A stretch of 64,000 nucleotides of DNA from positions 620,001-684,000 of the forward strand of contig JBAYRL010000001.1 in NCBI GenBank assembly GCA_041676705.1. Direction: 5' to 3'. The first letter of the stretch is position 1; each line of letters starts with the position of its first letter. The position numbers and the translations under genes were made by a program. The DNA comes from Acidimicrobiia bacterium. Lineage in GTDB: Bacteria; Actinomycetota; Acidimicrobiia; Acidimicrobiales; SKKL01. The notes under the pieces were generated by a model. That model was not told the origin of the DNA and did not search any database. It worked only from the letters and a program-made list of their open reading frames with translations. Shown here piece by piece: positions 1-8,419 of the stretch.

Positions 1-147
1 AGCGGCCGCCAATGTTTGTAGTGCTAAGCGTTCCCAACGAATTTCATTGATCACAATGTCTTCTTGAAGATTTTCCACGAAGACCTGCGGACCGATCGCT
101 GTGGAACGCTTGGTACTCGAAGGGTCGTCCGGTGAAGGACTACTCAT
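1..147 (-). CDS. ybeY: YbeY endoribonuclease, N-terminal 49 residues (cut by window edge)
   Basis: The frame opens with ATG at 147 and is still open at base 1, giving 49 residues. After a polar 20-residue start comes VFVENLQEDI followed by WERLALQTLA, which resembles the first strand and helix of YbeY, the metal-dependent RNase for 16S rRNA 3'-end maturation and ribosome quality control. The catalytic His motif lies outside the window. It follows phoH by 42 bp on the same strand, and phoH-ybeY is a very common bacterial pair, which supports the call more than the short sequence does. The N-terminal extension before the conserved start is slightly long. Confidence 0.7.
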   Translation of the reverse strand, partial: MSSPSPDDPSSTKRSTAIGPQVFVENLQEDIVINEIRWERLALQTLAAA

Positions 148-189
148 TTCGTTAGCTCCTTGGCCAACTTCGCCTTGCGGCTACAACTA

Positions 190-1152
190 TCACGATTTAC
201 GTTTTCTACGATTATCGGCGCGTTCGTAAGCATCGACAATGTCTTGCACGATCCGGTGGCGCACCACGTCGCTACTGCCAAGTTTCACCCAAGCTAAGCC
301 ATCGATGCCACTGAGAACGCGCTCCAGACCGTCAAGTCCGCTACGCCCACCAGCAACATCAATTTGAGTACGGTCACCGGTCACCACGGCCTTAGAACCA
401 TGACCGATACGGGTTAAAAACATCTTCATTTGTTCAGGTGTCGTGTTTTGCGCCTCGTCCAGAATCACAAAACTATTGTTCAAGGTACGACCCCGCATAA
501 ATGCGAGCGGTGCGACTTCAACCGTGTTCCGATCCAGCAGTTTTTGGGCACCTTCTGCATCAACCATGTCGTAGAGCGCATCGTAGAGAGGCCGCAGGTA
601 CGGGTCGATCTTTGCCATGAGGTCACCGGGCAGGAAGCCCAGTCGTTCCCCGGCTTCCACCGCGGGCCGCGTTAAAATAATGCGCTCAACTTCTTTGTCT
701 TGCAACGCTCGAACAGCGCAGGCCACGGCCAGCCAGCTCTTGCCGGTACCGGCGGGCCCCACACCAAAGGTCACAATATTATTCACGATGGCGTCGACAT
801 AACGTTTTTGGCCACTCGATTTGGGTCGCACAATTTTGCCCTTGGCAGTGCGTAAGACTTCGGTACCAAAAACCTTAGAGGGCATTTCATCGGCCTTGAC
901 CATGGCAATGGCTTGGCTAACTTTAGGGGCGTCGAGAGGTTGACCTTGTTGCAGCAGTAACACCAGCTCTTCGAATACCTTGCTGACCTGGCCCGCACCC
1001 TCGCCACTCAGCGTTATTTCGTTACCCCTCACATGAATGTTGGTGCCCGAAAAGCTTTCTTCAATCAGACGCAACAGCTGATCATGCTCACCAAATAAAC
1101 CAGCCAGTAGGTGGTTTCCGGGGACATTTATTTGAATCTGCGAATCTGACAT
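190..1152 (-). CDS. phoH: PhoH-like ATPase
   Basis: A 320-residue PhoH/PhoL-type P-loop ATPase. The Walker A motif GPAGTGKS is at residues 132-139 and Walker B FVILDEAQN near 225-233. The N-terminal 90 residues resemble the nucleic-acid-binding N-domain of this family. The length is typical. The family is linked to RNA metabolism and often sits in operon with ybeY, as here. The start ATG at 1152 has a GAAGG ribosome binding site five bases upstream. The biochemical role of chromosomal PhoH proteins is poorly defined; the family assignment itself is secure. Confidence 0.93.
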   Translation of the reverse strand: MSDSQIQINVPGNHLLAGLFGEHDQLLRLIEESFSGTNIHVRGNEITLSGEGAGQVSKVFEELVLLLQQGQPLDAPKVSQAIAMVKADEMPSKVFGTEVLRTAKGKIVRPKSSGQKRYVDAIVNNIVTFGVGPAGTGKSWLAVACAVRALQDKEVERIILTRPAVEAGERLGFLPGDLMAKIDPYLRPLYDALYDMVDAEGAQKLLDRNTVEVAPLAFMRGRTLNNSFVILDEAQNTTPEQMKMFLTRIGHGSKAVVTGDRTQIDVAGGRSGLDGLERVLSGIDGLAWVKLGSSDVVRHRIVQDIVDAYERADNRRKRKS

Positions 1153-1256
1153 AGCACCTTCATTATTGGATGCATAAGCGTAGCCGCCCTACACAAATTA
1201 TTGCGCCATAGCGGCCCCAAGTTCGAAAAAGCAAGTCTTGGTCAGGAGAACTCGCC

Positions 1257-1262
1257 TATAGT
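1257..1262 (+). promoter_or_regulatory. -10 element TATAGT, leaderless arrangement
   Basis: TATAGT ends six bases before the ATG at 1269, so transcription would start at or next to the initiation codon. No Shine-Dalgarno sequence is suitably placed. The same layout recurs at eight other genes in this window. Confidence 0.55.
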
Positions 1263-1268
1263 CCCCGC

Positions 1269-1862
1269 ATGCGGGATGGGGACGATTCATACGATTTAGA
1301 AGCCTCAAGCGCCCAAGTAGCTGCTGAATTAGAGGGCTGGAGCGACGAGCTTCGTTTTGCCGCTAGCACCGCTGCGCGCAGGCGAGAACACTGGTTGCGC
1401 CGAGCGGCTTCTGAAGATGCCTCATTGGCCGGGGTGCTACTCGATTACGCCGAACGCAAGTCCATTTTAAGCATCGAGACTTTGGCCGGTTCGGAGTACA
1501 TAGGTTTTATCGACGGCGCTGGTAGTGAGCTGGTAGCAGTACGAACCAGCGCCCACCACGTAGTGATAAACCTTGAAGGCATTTTCACTGTGAATTTGGT
1601 GAGCGACCGTCACACCACCGACCTACCAGTGGGTCATCGCATGAGCCTAACCGACACGCATCTGGGTGATGTCTTGCGTCAAGTTAGCGCTGAGGGACCA
1701 CAAATTGTGTTGCGTTCCTGGCAAGGGCAAGCCGCTGAGGGAATGCTACGCGCCGTGGGTCGCGACGTCGTTCTGCTACGTCGCGACACTGGAGCATCAA
1801 GCTACGTAAGGCTTCAGTCAGTTTCGGAAGTGCTACTGCCGCTATCGACAAGATCGGGATAG
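1269..1862 (+). CDS. Hypothetical protein, 197 aa
   Basis: I do not recognise this protein. It is soluble, with no signal peptide or membrane segment. Residues 1-65 are rich in Ala, Arg and Glu and probably helical; residues 70-195 look like mixed beta strands, with repeated Val/Ile-rich stretches. The ATG at 1269 directly follows a TATAGT -10 element. The 3' end overlaps the convergent HTH gene by 49 bp, so the two mRNAs would be complementary over their ends. The acidic N terminus and coding-like composition make a real gene likely, but its role is unknown. Confidence 0.7.
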   Translation: MRDGDDSYDLEASSAQVAAELEGWSDELRFAASTAARRREHWLRRAASEDASLAGVLLDYAERKSILSIETLAGSEYIGFIDGAGSELVAVRTSAHHVVINLEGIFTVNLVSDRHTTDLPVGHRMSLTDTHLGDVLRQVSAEGPQIVLRSWQGQAAEGMLRAVGRDVVLLRRDTGASSYVRLQSVSEVLLPLSTRSG

Positions 1863-2059
1863 AGATGTTCGAGCGAACCAGCAGGAATACGACACGATTC
1901 AATAAAACTTTGCACCTCGGCCTCTTGCAACCTGATTACTCGCCCAAAACGGTAAGCGGGCAACTGGCCTTCATCGATGAAACGGTAAAGCGTGCGCGTG
2001 GTGACACCGAGTTGTCTGGCCGCTTCGCCCGTTGAGAGCCACTTAATCTCTTTACTCAT
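1814..2059 (-). CDS. Excisionase/BldC-like helix-turn-helix protein
   Basis: An 81-residue MerR-superfamily single-domain DNA-binding protein (HTH_17, excisionase/BldC type). WLSTGEAARQLGV, then TRTLYRFIDEGQLPAYRFG and IRLQEAEVQSF give the winged helix expected for this class. I place the start at the internal ATG at 2059, because TACAAT lies exactly seven bases upstream; the seven extra upstream in-frame residues would overlap that promoter. In Actinomycetota such proteins include the developmental regulator BldC as well as phage excisionases. No integrase is nearby, so a chromosomal regulator is more likely. It is divergent from the Tad operon and could regulate it (inference). Confidence 0.85.
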   Translation of the reverse strand: MSKEIKWLSTGEAARQLGVTTRTLYRFIDEGQLPAYRFGRVIRLQEAEVQSFIESCRIPAGSLEHLYPDLVDSGSSTSETD

Positions 2060-2066
2060 GCCGACC

Positions 2067-2072
2067 ATTGTA
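2067..2072 (-). promoter_or_regulatory. -10 element TACAAT, leaderless arrangement
   Basis: On the minus strand TACAAT is followed by seven bases and then the ATG at 2059. No ribosome binding site is present. It supports the shorter start of the HTH gene. Confidence 0.55.
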
Positions 2073-2090
2073 GGGCGCAAACCACCCGAA

Positions 2091-2118
2091 TTGACACTAA
2101 TTCCCTAAGTTGTAACTG
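2091..2118 (+). promoter_or_regulatory. Possible promoter of the Tad operon
   Basis: A perfect -35 TTGACA at 2091-2096 is followed after 16 bp by a weak TAACTG. It lies 55-60 bp upstream of the first tad gene in an otherwise empty divergent intergenic region. The -10 match is poor, so the assignment is tentative. Confidence 0.3.
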
Positions 2119-2150
2119 ACATAGCATGATATGTATGCAAAGCTAAGCAA

Positions 2151-2903
2151 ATGATGGTGGATGTGGAAACCGCTTCTGGAGCTGAACTCAACGCAACTCG
2201 CCACAATGACGGACCTCAACTTCGACGAGGGTCACGCCTACCAAGTGGACGTGCCTTGGTGGGCGGTCTGCTAGTGGCCTTGGCCACCATTGGGGCCATT
2301 GTTCTATCGGGATCTAGCGAGGACGCGGCAATTTCGGTGGTCGTAGCCGCCAAGACCATCGAAGCGGGCACCCCTCTTAATGCTGAGGTACTTGAAGTAG
2401 TCCACATGGTTCTGCCCGAAGAATTGGTACACAACACCTTCGGCCAGGTGGATTCACTTAAAGGCACCGTAGCCCGCTCCCACCTAGAGCCAGGTGACAT
2501 TTTGCAACGTGGTGGCACTATTGCTGCAACGGCAGCTCAACGATTGGCCGCCCCTACCCGTGAAGTGTCGTTAAGACTTGATGCCGATCGGGTGGTCGAT
2601 GGAAACCTGGAAAACGGTGACCGTATCGATGTTTTGGCGACTTATGGCACCGGTTCGGGGGCCTACACGGTAGTGGTTCTCACCGACGCCGCCGTGTTAG
2701 CGGTACGAAACTTAGACAGTTCACTAGGGGCTTCACGCTCGGTGGTTCTCACCCTAGCTTTAGAATCTCGTGCCGATACGGTGGCATTGGCCCACGCCAG
2801 CGACGTGGCCAATGTAACGGTGGTACGCACAACCACCGCGGAACGAGATGTCGAGGTTTTAGAACCATATCGGCCGCAATCTGGCCATGAGGTTACGCCA
2901 TGA
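2151..2903 (+). CDS. cpaB: CpaB/RcpC-like SAF-domain pilus assembly protein
   Basis: A 250-residue protein with an N-terminal cytoplasmic tail, one membrane segment at about residues 35-53, then a SAF domain at about 60-125 (motifs SVVVAAKTIEAGTPLN and RSHLEPGDILQ). The C-terminal RcpC-like part, about 135-225, has VVDGNLENGDRIDVLATYG. CpaB proteins belong to Tad pilus assembly; in diderms they help the outer-membrane secretin. No secretin gene follows, consistent with a single-membrane actinobacterium in which the domain would face the cell wall. It is the first gene of the operon and overlaps cpaE by 4 bp. The start is ATG 2151 or ATG 2154. Confidence 0.85.
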   Translation: MMVDVETASGAELNATRHNDGPQLRRGSRLPSGRALVGGLLVALATIGAIVLSGSSEDAAISVVVAAKTIEAGTPLNAEVLEVVHMVLPEELVHNTFGQVDSLKGTVARSHLEPGDILQRGGTIAATAAQRLAAPTREVSLRLDADRVVDGNLENGDRIDVLATYGTGSGAYTVVVLTDAAVLAVRNLDSSLGASRSVVLTLALESRADTVALAHASDVANVTVVRTTTAERDVEVLEPYRPQSGHEVTP

Positions 2904-4198
2904 ACGATGAACGTTTCGTGGTACTCGGTTTAGCTCGCCCTAGAGCTGCTTGGTTTAGCGAAATTTCTCGTTGGGCCACTAGCGCGGCCATCCCAGTGGA
3001 ATTCGTGAAGTGCTTAACAGTTGAGGAAGCTCGGGCCCGCCTAGCCAGTGGTCGCCGTTGGTCAGCGTTCATTGTGGAAGGCACCGCGCATGGCCTTGAT
3101 CGTGATCTTTTGGCCGAAGCCCGAGAAGTGGGGGCCACGCCAATCGTTTTGGCCGACCCCAGAGTTTCACGCGACTGGCTCGAAATTGGCGCTAAGGCCA
3201 TACTCCCACTGGAATTCGACCAGCTCAGCCTGATCGCGACCTTAGTTGAGCATGCTTCACCAATTGCGCGAGTAGAACCGCAGTTTCAAGAAGCCTCGGG
3301 CGCTACTCCACCACCTTGGCAAGGCCGGTTAGTGGCAGTATGCGGTACAGGAGGCAGTGGTTCTTCGGTGATAGCAGCTTGTGTTGCACATGGTGCTGGG
3401 AGCGATGTGCGCCACGGTGGTTTGGTGGTACTGGCCGATTTGGCGCTGCATGCAGACCAGGCCGCGATTCACGACGCTGGCGACATCATGCCTGGTTTGC
3501 CTGAGTTGATTGATGCTCACCGTTTGGGACGACCCTCGCCACAAGAAGTGCAGGCCCTCACCTTCAACGGTGGACAAGAGCGTCCTTACGATCTGTTGTT
3601 GGGGCTGCGTCGCCATCGTGATTGGACGGCGCTGCGTTCACGGTCGGTGGAATCAGCCTTGGCCGGGTTGCGCTCCGCATATCGCGTTGTGGTGGCTGAC
3701 ATTGACGCTGACCTCGAAGGTGAGGCCGAAACTGGTTCTCTCGATCTCGAAGACCGCAATCTTCTGGCTCGTACCACTATGGCTAATGCTGATTTGGTGC
3801 TCGTTGTAGGCCGGGGCGACACCGTTGGCATTCACGCTTTAGCACGCCTATTGCGTGAAATCACCGCTTTTGGGGTGGAGGGAAACCGAATCTTGGTGAC
3901 AATCAACTTCGCTCCACGTTCACCCCGACGACGCCACGAAATAGAAGCTGCCTTGGTGACGCTAACTGCCAGCGATCGGACCCAAAAGTTCGACCTTGTG
4001 TTTATCAGCGAGCGTCGTAACTTCGATGAAATCATACGTACTGCCGCTCCTTGGCCATCGGCGGTCGTTAACCCGCTCACTAAAGAGGTCAACAAAAAAC
4101 TCGCTGAACCGGCGCCAAGGAGGGTGACCGAGGTACCCGAACGAATCGTGCCGGGCTCGTTAGGAACGTTCTTTGACGAAGAAAGTGACGTGGTGTGA
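2900..4198 (+). CDS. cpaE: CpaE/TadZ-like protein with a degenerate P-loop
   Basis: A 432-residue CpaE/TadZ-type protein that would position the Tad machine. Residues 1-120 form a receiver-like domain without an obvious phosphoacceptor Asp. Residues 140-380 are a MinD/ParA-like fold, with VVLADLALHADQ-type and LVLVVGRGDTVGIHAL segments typical of CpaE. The Walker A position reads CGTGGSGSS near residue 148 and has no Lys, whereas MinD-type ATPases have KGGVGKT. ATP hydrolysis is therefore doubtful, and the protein may be a structural polar-localisation factor. It overlaps both neighbours by 4 bp. Confidence 0.85.
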   Translation: MNDERFVVLGLARPRAAWFSEISRWATSAAIPVEFVKCLTVEEARARLASGRRWSAFIVEGTAHGLDRDLLAEAREVGATPIVLADPRVSRDWLEIGAKAILPLEFDQLSLIATLVEHASPIARVEPQFQEASGATPPPWQGRLVAVCGTGGSGSSVIAACVAHGAGSDVRHGGLVVLADLALHADQAAIHDAGDIMPGLPELIDAHRLGRPSPQEVQALTFNGGQERPYDLLLGLRRHRDWTALRSRSVESALAGLRSAYRVVVADIDADLEGEAETGSLDLEDRNLLARTTMANADLVLVVGRGDTVGIHALARLLREITAFGVEGNRILVTINFAPRSPRRRHEIEAALVTLTASDRTQKFDLVFISERRNFDEIIRTAAPWPSAVVNPLTKEVNKKLAEPAPRRVTEVPERIVPGSLGTFFDEESDVV

Positions 4199-5505
4199 GC
4201 TATCAACAAACAGCATCCAATAGTTCTCCGCTGAGCGAAATTGAAGAGCGAGTTTCTCGCCGAGCTAAGGATTTGGCCATTGATCTTGATCAGTCTGGAG
4301 CCGAGGCGGCCCTAGCGGCCCTAATTAACGAGGAAATTGAGCGCTGGGCCGACGATTTCGCGCGCGGACGGAGACCGTTCGCATTGTCTGACCCGGCGGG
4401 GGTGGCCGAACGAGCGCTACGAAACGTCACTGGCCTCGGACCACTGGGCCCTTTGCTGGCCGACGATGACGTCTGGGAAATCATGGTCAACTCGCCGAGT
4501 TCAATTTTTGTGAAACGGCACCGGGGCTTTTCGGGGTATCACGACGAAGTTTTTCATGATGACGACCATGTCATTCGCACCCTCACCAAACTGCTAGATG
4601 CTTCAAGTGGTGCTCACCGCAAGCTCGACCCCACCCAAGGCTTGCAAGACGCCCAGCTAGATGACGGCGCGCGGCTTCACATTGTGCATCGCGATATCGC
4701 TCGGGGTGGGCACACGATGGTAAATATCCGTAAATTCACCGGTGTACCATTCACCCAGCTCGATGAGCTGGTAGAACGCAATACCCTCACCGATCATGCC
4801 GCAAGATTCTTATCGGCATGCGTTAAGGCTCGTCAATCAATCGTTTTTGCCGGAGCACCTGGTGCTGGCAAGACCACCTTGCTTTCATGTTGCGCCGCAG
4901 AATTAGACCCATCGTTGCGTGTGGTGATCGCCGAAGAGGTGTTCGAGGCCGATATTCCTCTCGATAATGTTGCGGCTCTCCAAACGCGACCGGCATTGCC
5001 GGAACGTCCAGCGGTTGACCTACGGCGTTTAGTAGCGGGTTTTCTTCGCATGGCCCCCGACGTGGCCATTGTGGGCGAGGTACGTGATCGTGAAGCTCTG
5101 CCTTTGCTGCTAACGCTGTCATCGGGCGTGAAGGGATTCACCACTATCCACGCCGGTTCCGCCCGACAGGCTCTGTCTCGTTTGCGTTTCATCGCCCAGT
5201 TAGCTGAAGGCCACGATCTCAATGTGGGCAGCCTAACCACCCTGGTCACCGAAGCCGTCGACATAGTGGTGCATTCCGCCCGGAGAAGCAATGGTCCCGT
5301 CGTCACCTCCATCATCGCGGTGGAAGAGCTAACTGGCGCTGCCACGGGCGGTCAGTTCACCACCACTGAAGTTTTCTCCCGTAGAAATGACAACGATCAC
5401 TTACGCTGGACGGGCGAAATGCCAGTGCGCCTAGCGGAAGCCTTCGACGAAATTGGTATTGACTTAGCACAATTCTTCGCTAACGATCAGGTCCGATTCC
5501 GATGA
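4195..5505 (+). CDS. cpaF: CpaF/TadA secretion ATPase
   Basis: A 436-residue hexameric secretion ATPase of the type II/IV family that powers Tad pilus extension. An N-terminal helical domain (about 1-110) precedes the catalytic domain. Walker A GAPGAGKTT lies near residue 220, the Asp-box/Walker B region reads MAPDVAIVGEVRD, and the His-box is FTTIHAGSARQAL. The length is typical for CpaF. The start is GTG at 4195, which overlaps the cpaE stop by 4 bp and implies translational coupling. It lies between cpaE and tadB, the canonical order. Confidence 0.95.
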   Translation: MSYQQTASNSSPLSEIEERVSRRAKDLAIDLDQSGAEAALAALINEEIERWADDFARGRRPFALSDPAGVAERALRNVTGLGPLGPLLADDDVWEIMVNSPSSIFVKRHRGFSGYHDEVFHDDDHVIRTLTKLLDASSGAHRKLDPTQGLQDAQLDDGARLHIVHRDIARGGHTMVNIRKFTGVPFTQLDELVERNTLTDHAARFLSACVKARQSIVFAGAPGAGKTTLLSCCAAELDPSLRVVIAEEVFEADIPLDNVAALQTRPALPERPAVDLRRLVAGFLRMAPDVAIVGEVRDREALPLLLTLSSGVKGFTTIHAGSARQALSRLRFIAQLAEGHDLNVGSLTTLVTEAVDIVVHSARRSNGPVVTSIIAVEELTGAATGGQFTTTEVFSRRNDNDHLRWTGEMPVRLAEAFDEIGIDLAQFFANDQVRFR

Positions 5506-6380
5506 GACTATTAATTGGTGCCGTGGCAGCAGCCGGAACCTATTTTCTCTATACCGCCTTGGTCTTTGGCTGGCGCGAAATTCATCTGAGCCCGGCGCTG
5601 ACTGGCCGAGCCATCGAGCGCGACCGACTACGACAATGGATGAATCAGGCCGGGCTTTCCGATGTCGCCACCATGGAATTTATAGGCGTAGTAAGTGCTG
5701 TCACGGTCTTGGCGGCCACTTTGGGTTTCCTTCTCTTTGGGGGTGTGGCCCCCGGGTTGGCAATTGGCCTTTTCGGTGGCCTTATTCCCATCGGTTCCTA
5801 CCGGCTACGGCGGGAACATCGCATCGATGAGGCGCGTGAAGCGTGGCCAAGAATGATCGAGGAGATTCGTCTTCGCACCGCTTCACTAGGGAGATCAATA
5901 CCTCAGGCGCTGTTCGAAGTCGGTCAGCGAGCTCCAGAATCGATGAGGCCAGCTTTCGCCGACGCTCACCGCCAATGGTTATTAACCACCGATTTTGAAC
6001 GAACCACGGCCGTGCTCAAAGCTCGGTTAGCCGATCCGGCGGCCGATGTGGTTTGTGAAACTCTGCTGGTGGCACACGAGCTGGGTGGTGCTGAATTGAG
6101 CCAACGACTCAGCGCCTTAGCCGAAGACCGCATTCAAGATCTGCAAGGCCGCAAAGACGCTGTAGCAAAACAGGCCGGAGCACGTCTTGCTCGCCGTTTT
6201 GTGTTGGTGGTCCCATTTGGGATGGCGCTGGCAGGCATGCAGATTGGGGCTGGTCGAGCTGCCTTTGCCTCCCCAATGGGTCAAGTTGTGGCGCTAGTGG
6301 CAATAGGCATGGTGGCCGTCTGTTGGATTTGGGCCGGGGCAATTATGAAGTTGCCTGAAGCCGAGCGGGTGTTGCCGTGA
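5502..6380 (+). CDS. tadB: TadB-like inner-membrane platform protein
   Basis: A 292-residue type II secretion F-domain (T2SF) protein. One hydrophobic segment is at the N terminus, another pair lies at about 60-95 and a C-terminal pair at about 225-280. Between them is the cytoplasmic T2SF helical domain (about 105-215), with RLRTASLGRSIPQALFEVG. TadB and TadC together form the membrane platform that CpaF drives. The gene overlaps cpaF and tadC by 4 bp each. Confidence 0.9.
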   Translation: MRLLIGAVAAAGTYFLYTALVFGWREIHLSPALTGRAIERDRLRQWMNQAGLSDVATMEFIGVVSAVTVLAATLGFLLFGGVAPGLAIGLFGGLIPIGSYRLRREHRIDEAREAWPRMIEEIRLRTASLGRSIPQALFEVGQRAPESMRPAFADAHRQWLLTTDFERTTAVLKARLADPAADVVCETLLVAHELGGAELSQRLSALAEDRIQDLQGRKDAVAKQAGARLARRFVLVVPFGMALAGMQIGAGRAAFASPMGQVVALVAIGMVAVCWIWAGAIMKLPEAERVLP

Positions 6381-7282
6381 GCAGCCGGATGGCCGTATTG
6401 CTAATGGCCACAGCGGCGCTTGGAGCGGCGCTGGTTCTGAGCGAACTGCGATGGTTTCGACCAGTTCGACTTACAACACGTTTAGCTCCGTATTCGCCAA
6501 GCGGCGCCAATTCCACAAGACGCCCGCTCAGCTTCAATTCATTTCGAGAGGTGTTAGCACCGCTGGCCAATTCAGTCGGATCAACGGTGTCGGCGGTACT
6601 CGGAATTCACGAAGATCTGTCGCTGCGCCTATCGCGCATTCATTCACCACTCGAACCGGCCACCTTTCGATTGCGGCAATTGGCTTATGCCATCGTTGCT
6701 CTAGGCGTTAGCGGCCTCTTGATTCTGGTGCTCACTCCCCCAGCGCCACTGGCCTTCATCATGGTGTTTGGTTCGCCGGTTCTCGCCTTTCTCATACCCG
6801 AACAACAGCTCTCATCGGCTGGGGCACGCTGGCAGAATCAAATCTTCTTGGAACTGCCCGTGGTGGCCGAACAACTTGGAATGCTGCTCTCAGCTGGTTT
6901 TTCGTTGGGTTCGGCATTGCGGCGCCTCGCGGAGCGCGGCCAAGGCTGTTCGGGCCAAGATCTGCGCCGGGTCACGGCTCTGATTCGTTACGGACAAAGC
7001 GATGTCGAAGCCTTGCGCAACTGGAGTCAAACGGCCCAGGTACCAGCACTTGAACGCTTGGTGGGCGTTTTGTCGCTCAACCGTGAAGCAGGTGATCTGG
7101 GCAAAATGATTTCCGAGGAAGCTCGGTCCATCCGCCGTGATTCACAGCGTCAAACAATTGAGGCCATTGAGCGCAAAGCGCAGATGGTGTGGATCCCAGT
7201 CACAGTGGCGGCCTTAGTGCCAGGCACCCTGTTTCTAGTGGTTCCTTTCATCGAGGCAATGCGGTTTTTTACCTCGCCATGA
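6377..7282 (+). CDS. tadC: TadC-like inner-membrane platform protein
   Basis: A 301-residue T2SF-domain protein and TadB partner. Membrane segments are at about 1-22, 95-140 and 265-295. The F-domain contains ELPVVAEQLGMLLSAGFSLGSALRRLAERG, described here by its first and last parts, which matches the TadC pattern of a helical repeat with conserved Gly/Ala. The start is GTG at 6377, overlapping the tadB stop. It is the last gene of the tightly coupled block; a 35-bp gap with a fresh ribosome binding site precedes the next gene. Confidence 0.88.
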   Translation: MSSRMAVLLMATAALGAALVLSELRWFRPVRLTTRLAPYSPSGANSTRRPLSFNSFREVLAPLANSVGSTVSAVLGIHEDLSLRLSRIHSPLEPATFRLRQLAYAIVALGVSGLLILVLTPPAPLAFIMVFGSPVLAFLIPEQQLSSAGARWQNQIFLELPVVAEQLGMLLSAGFSLGSALRRLAERGQGCSGQDLRRVTALIRYGQSDVEALRNWSQTAQVPALERLVGVLSLNREAGDLGKMISEEARSIRRDSQRQTIEAIERKAQMVWIPVTVAALVPGTLFLVVPFIEAMRFFTSP

Positions 7283-7317
7283 ACCCCTAATCAACGTACC
7301 AAACGGTAAGGAGCATC

Positions 7318-7536
7318 ATGATCACCACATTCGTATTCGTTCGCAGCTATCTGAGCTGCTTCGCCGCCACTCGAATTGAGGCATTAAACTCCGACCGCGG
7401 TGAAGGTGTAATTTCGGCCGCTATAGCCGTGCTAATTATGGCTTTCTTGGGTGCCGCCATGTGGGTTGGATTCAACAGCATCTGGGGAAGCACCGAAGCC
7501 AACATCGGCAATCAGGTCGACCAAATCGGCCGCTGA
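7318..7536 (+). CDS. Small Flp-pilin-like peptide
   Basis: A 72-residue peptide with a polar N terminus (about 30 residues), then RGEGVISAAIAVLIMAF and a further hydrophobic run, and a short C-terminal tail ending NQVDQIGR. A leader followed by a Gly-Glu junction and one hydrophobic helix is the layout of class III (Flp/TadE) prepilins, so it is the best candidate for the pilus subunit. A TAAGGAG ribosome binding site lies at 7308-7314 with good spacing, fitting high expression. It lacks the usual Glu-Tyr pair of Flp pilins, so the subunit role is inferred from position and shape. Confidence 0.75.
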   Translation: MITTFVFVRSYLSCFAATRIEALNSDRGEGVISAAIAVLIMAFLGAAMWVGFNSIWGSTEANIGNQVDQIGR

Positions 7537-7538
7537 GC

Positions 7539-7973
7539 ATGACCGTTTTAGCAGTACCCGGCTCGTGTGGTCACCAAGACGACCGTGGGGCGGGGCTGAT
7601 TGGAACCATCGGTGGCGTAACCGTTTTCCTAACCTTATTAACCTTTTCTGTACAGCTACTTTTCAATCTCTACGCCACCTCGGTAGTCACCAGCGTCGCT
7701 TACGATAGTGCCGCCTTGGTGGCAACGAGCCCTACCGAGAGTGACTCGTTTGAAGTTACCCACAGCATAGTTTCGACTGCCGAAGCCCAAGGTCGTTCAC
7801 TGCTCGGCCAATACGGCGAACGAGCCGATTTCGCTTGGGATATCGACGAGGAGCGGGTACGCCTAACACTCCGGGTAGAACATCCTAAAATCGCTTTCGA
7901 GAATGTGATGGGTGCATTTGGCCTGAACCAGGTGGAACGAAGTGTTGAGGTTCACATCGAGCGTCCAAAATGA
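7539..7973 (+). CDS. TadE-like pseudopilin
   Basis: A 144-residue protein that begins two bases after the previous stop codon at ATG 7539; longer in-frame extensions run into the upstream gene. Residues 18-25 (DRGAGLIG) are a prepilin-peptidase-like junction. A hydrophobic helix at about 22-45 (VTVFLTLLTFSVQLLFNLY) and an extracellular region of strands follow. This is the TadE/TadG minor-pilin pattern. It overlaps the next gene by 4 bp. Confidence 0.78.
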   Translation: MTVLAVPGSCGHQDDRGAGLIGTIGGVTVFLTLLTFSVQLLFNLYATSVVTSVAYDSAALVATSPTESDSFEVTHSIVSTAEAQGRSLLGQYGERADFAWDIDEERVRLTLRVEHPKIAFENVMGAFGLNQVERSVEVHIERPK

Positions 7974-8419
7974 AATATCGTTTCGATGATTCAGGCCAGG
8001 TAGCGGGTATCGAAGTCTTGCCCTTTGGCTTTCTTATGTTGGTCATTGGCGCGTTGCTGCTGGCCAATGCATGGGCCGTGGTAGATACCAAAATGGCAGT
8101 CACAGCCGCGGCCCGTGAGGCAGCACGTGCCTATGCTGAAGCTCCCGATGCCGAAACGGCCGCTGCGGCCGCGTCAACTCGGCTTAATGCCACTATGACC
8201 GGTCAGGGCCACGACGAAGCGGCTCTCATCAGCGACATCCAGCTTCCTTTCGGTTGGGCGCGTTGCGCGCCGGTCGAGATCACTGTTCAAACCGATATCC
8301 GCGCTATAGGTTTGCCCTTTATCGGGGGCTTTGGTCGGAGCTTCACCGTGGGCGCACAACATCGTGAAATCATCGATCCATATCGGTCCGGTTTTGTGGG
8401 CGAGGCTCGCTGTGGCTAG
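7970..8419 (+). CDS. TadE-like minor pilin/assembly protein
   Basis: A 149-residue protein. DDSGQVAGIEVLPFGFLMLV at residues 6-25 has the short basic N terminus, Gly-containing junction and conserved Glu of TadE-family proteins. One transmembrane helix (about 15-40) is followed by an Ala-rich helix (AREAARAYAEAPDAETAAAAA) typical of the extracellular part. It starts at ATG 7970, overlapping its neighbour by 4 bp, and shares 8 bp with the following gene. Confidence 0.78.
   Translation: MKYRFDDSGQVAGIEVLPFGFLMLVIGALLLANAWAVVDTKMAVTAAAREAARAYAEAPDAETAAAAASTRLNATMTGQGHDEAALISDIQLPFGWARCAPVEITVQTDIRAIGLPFIGGFGRSFTVGAQHREIIDPYRSGFVGEARCG

Noticed and set aside
7461..7538. N-terminal extension of the first TadE-like protein
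   Set aside because: It lies wholly inside the preceding pilin-like gene in another frame; ATG 7539 directly follows that gene's stop.
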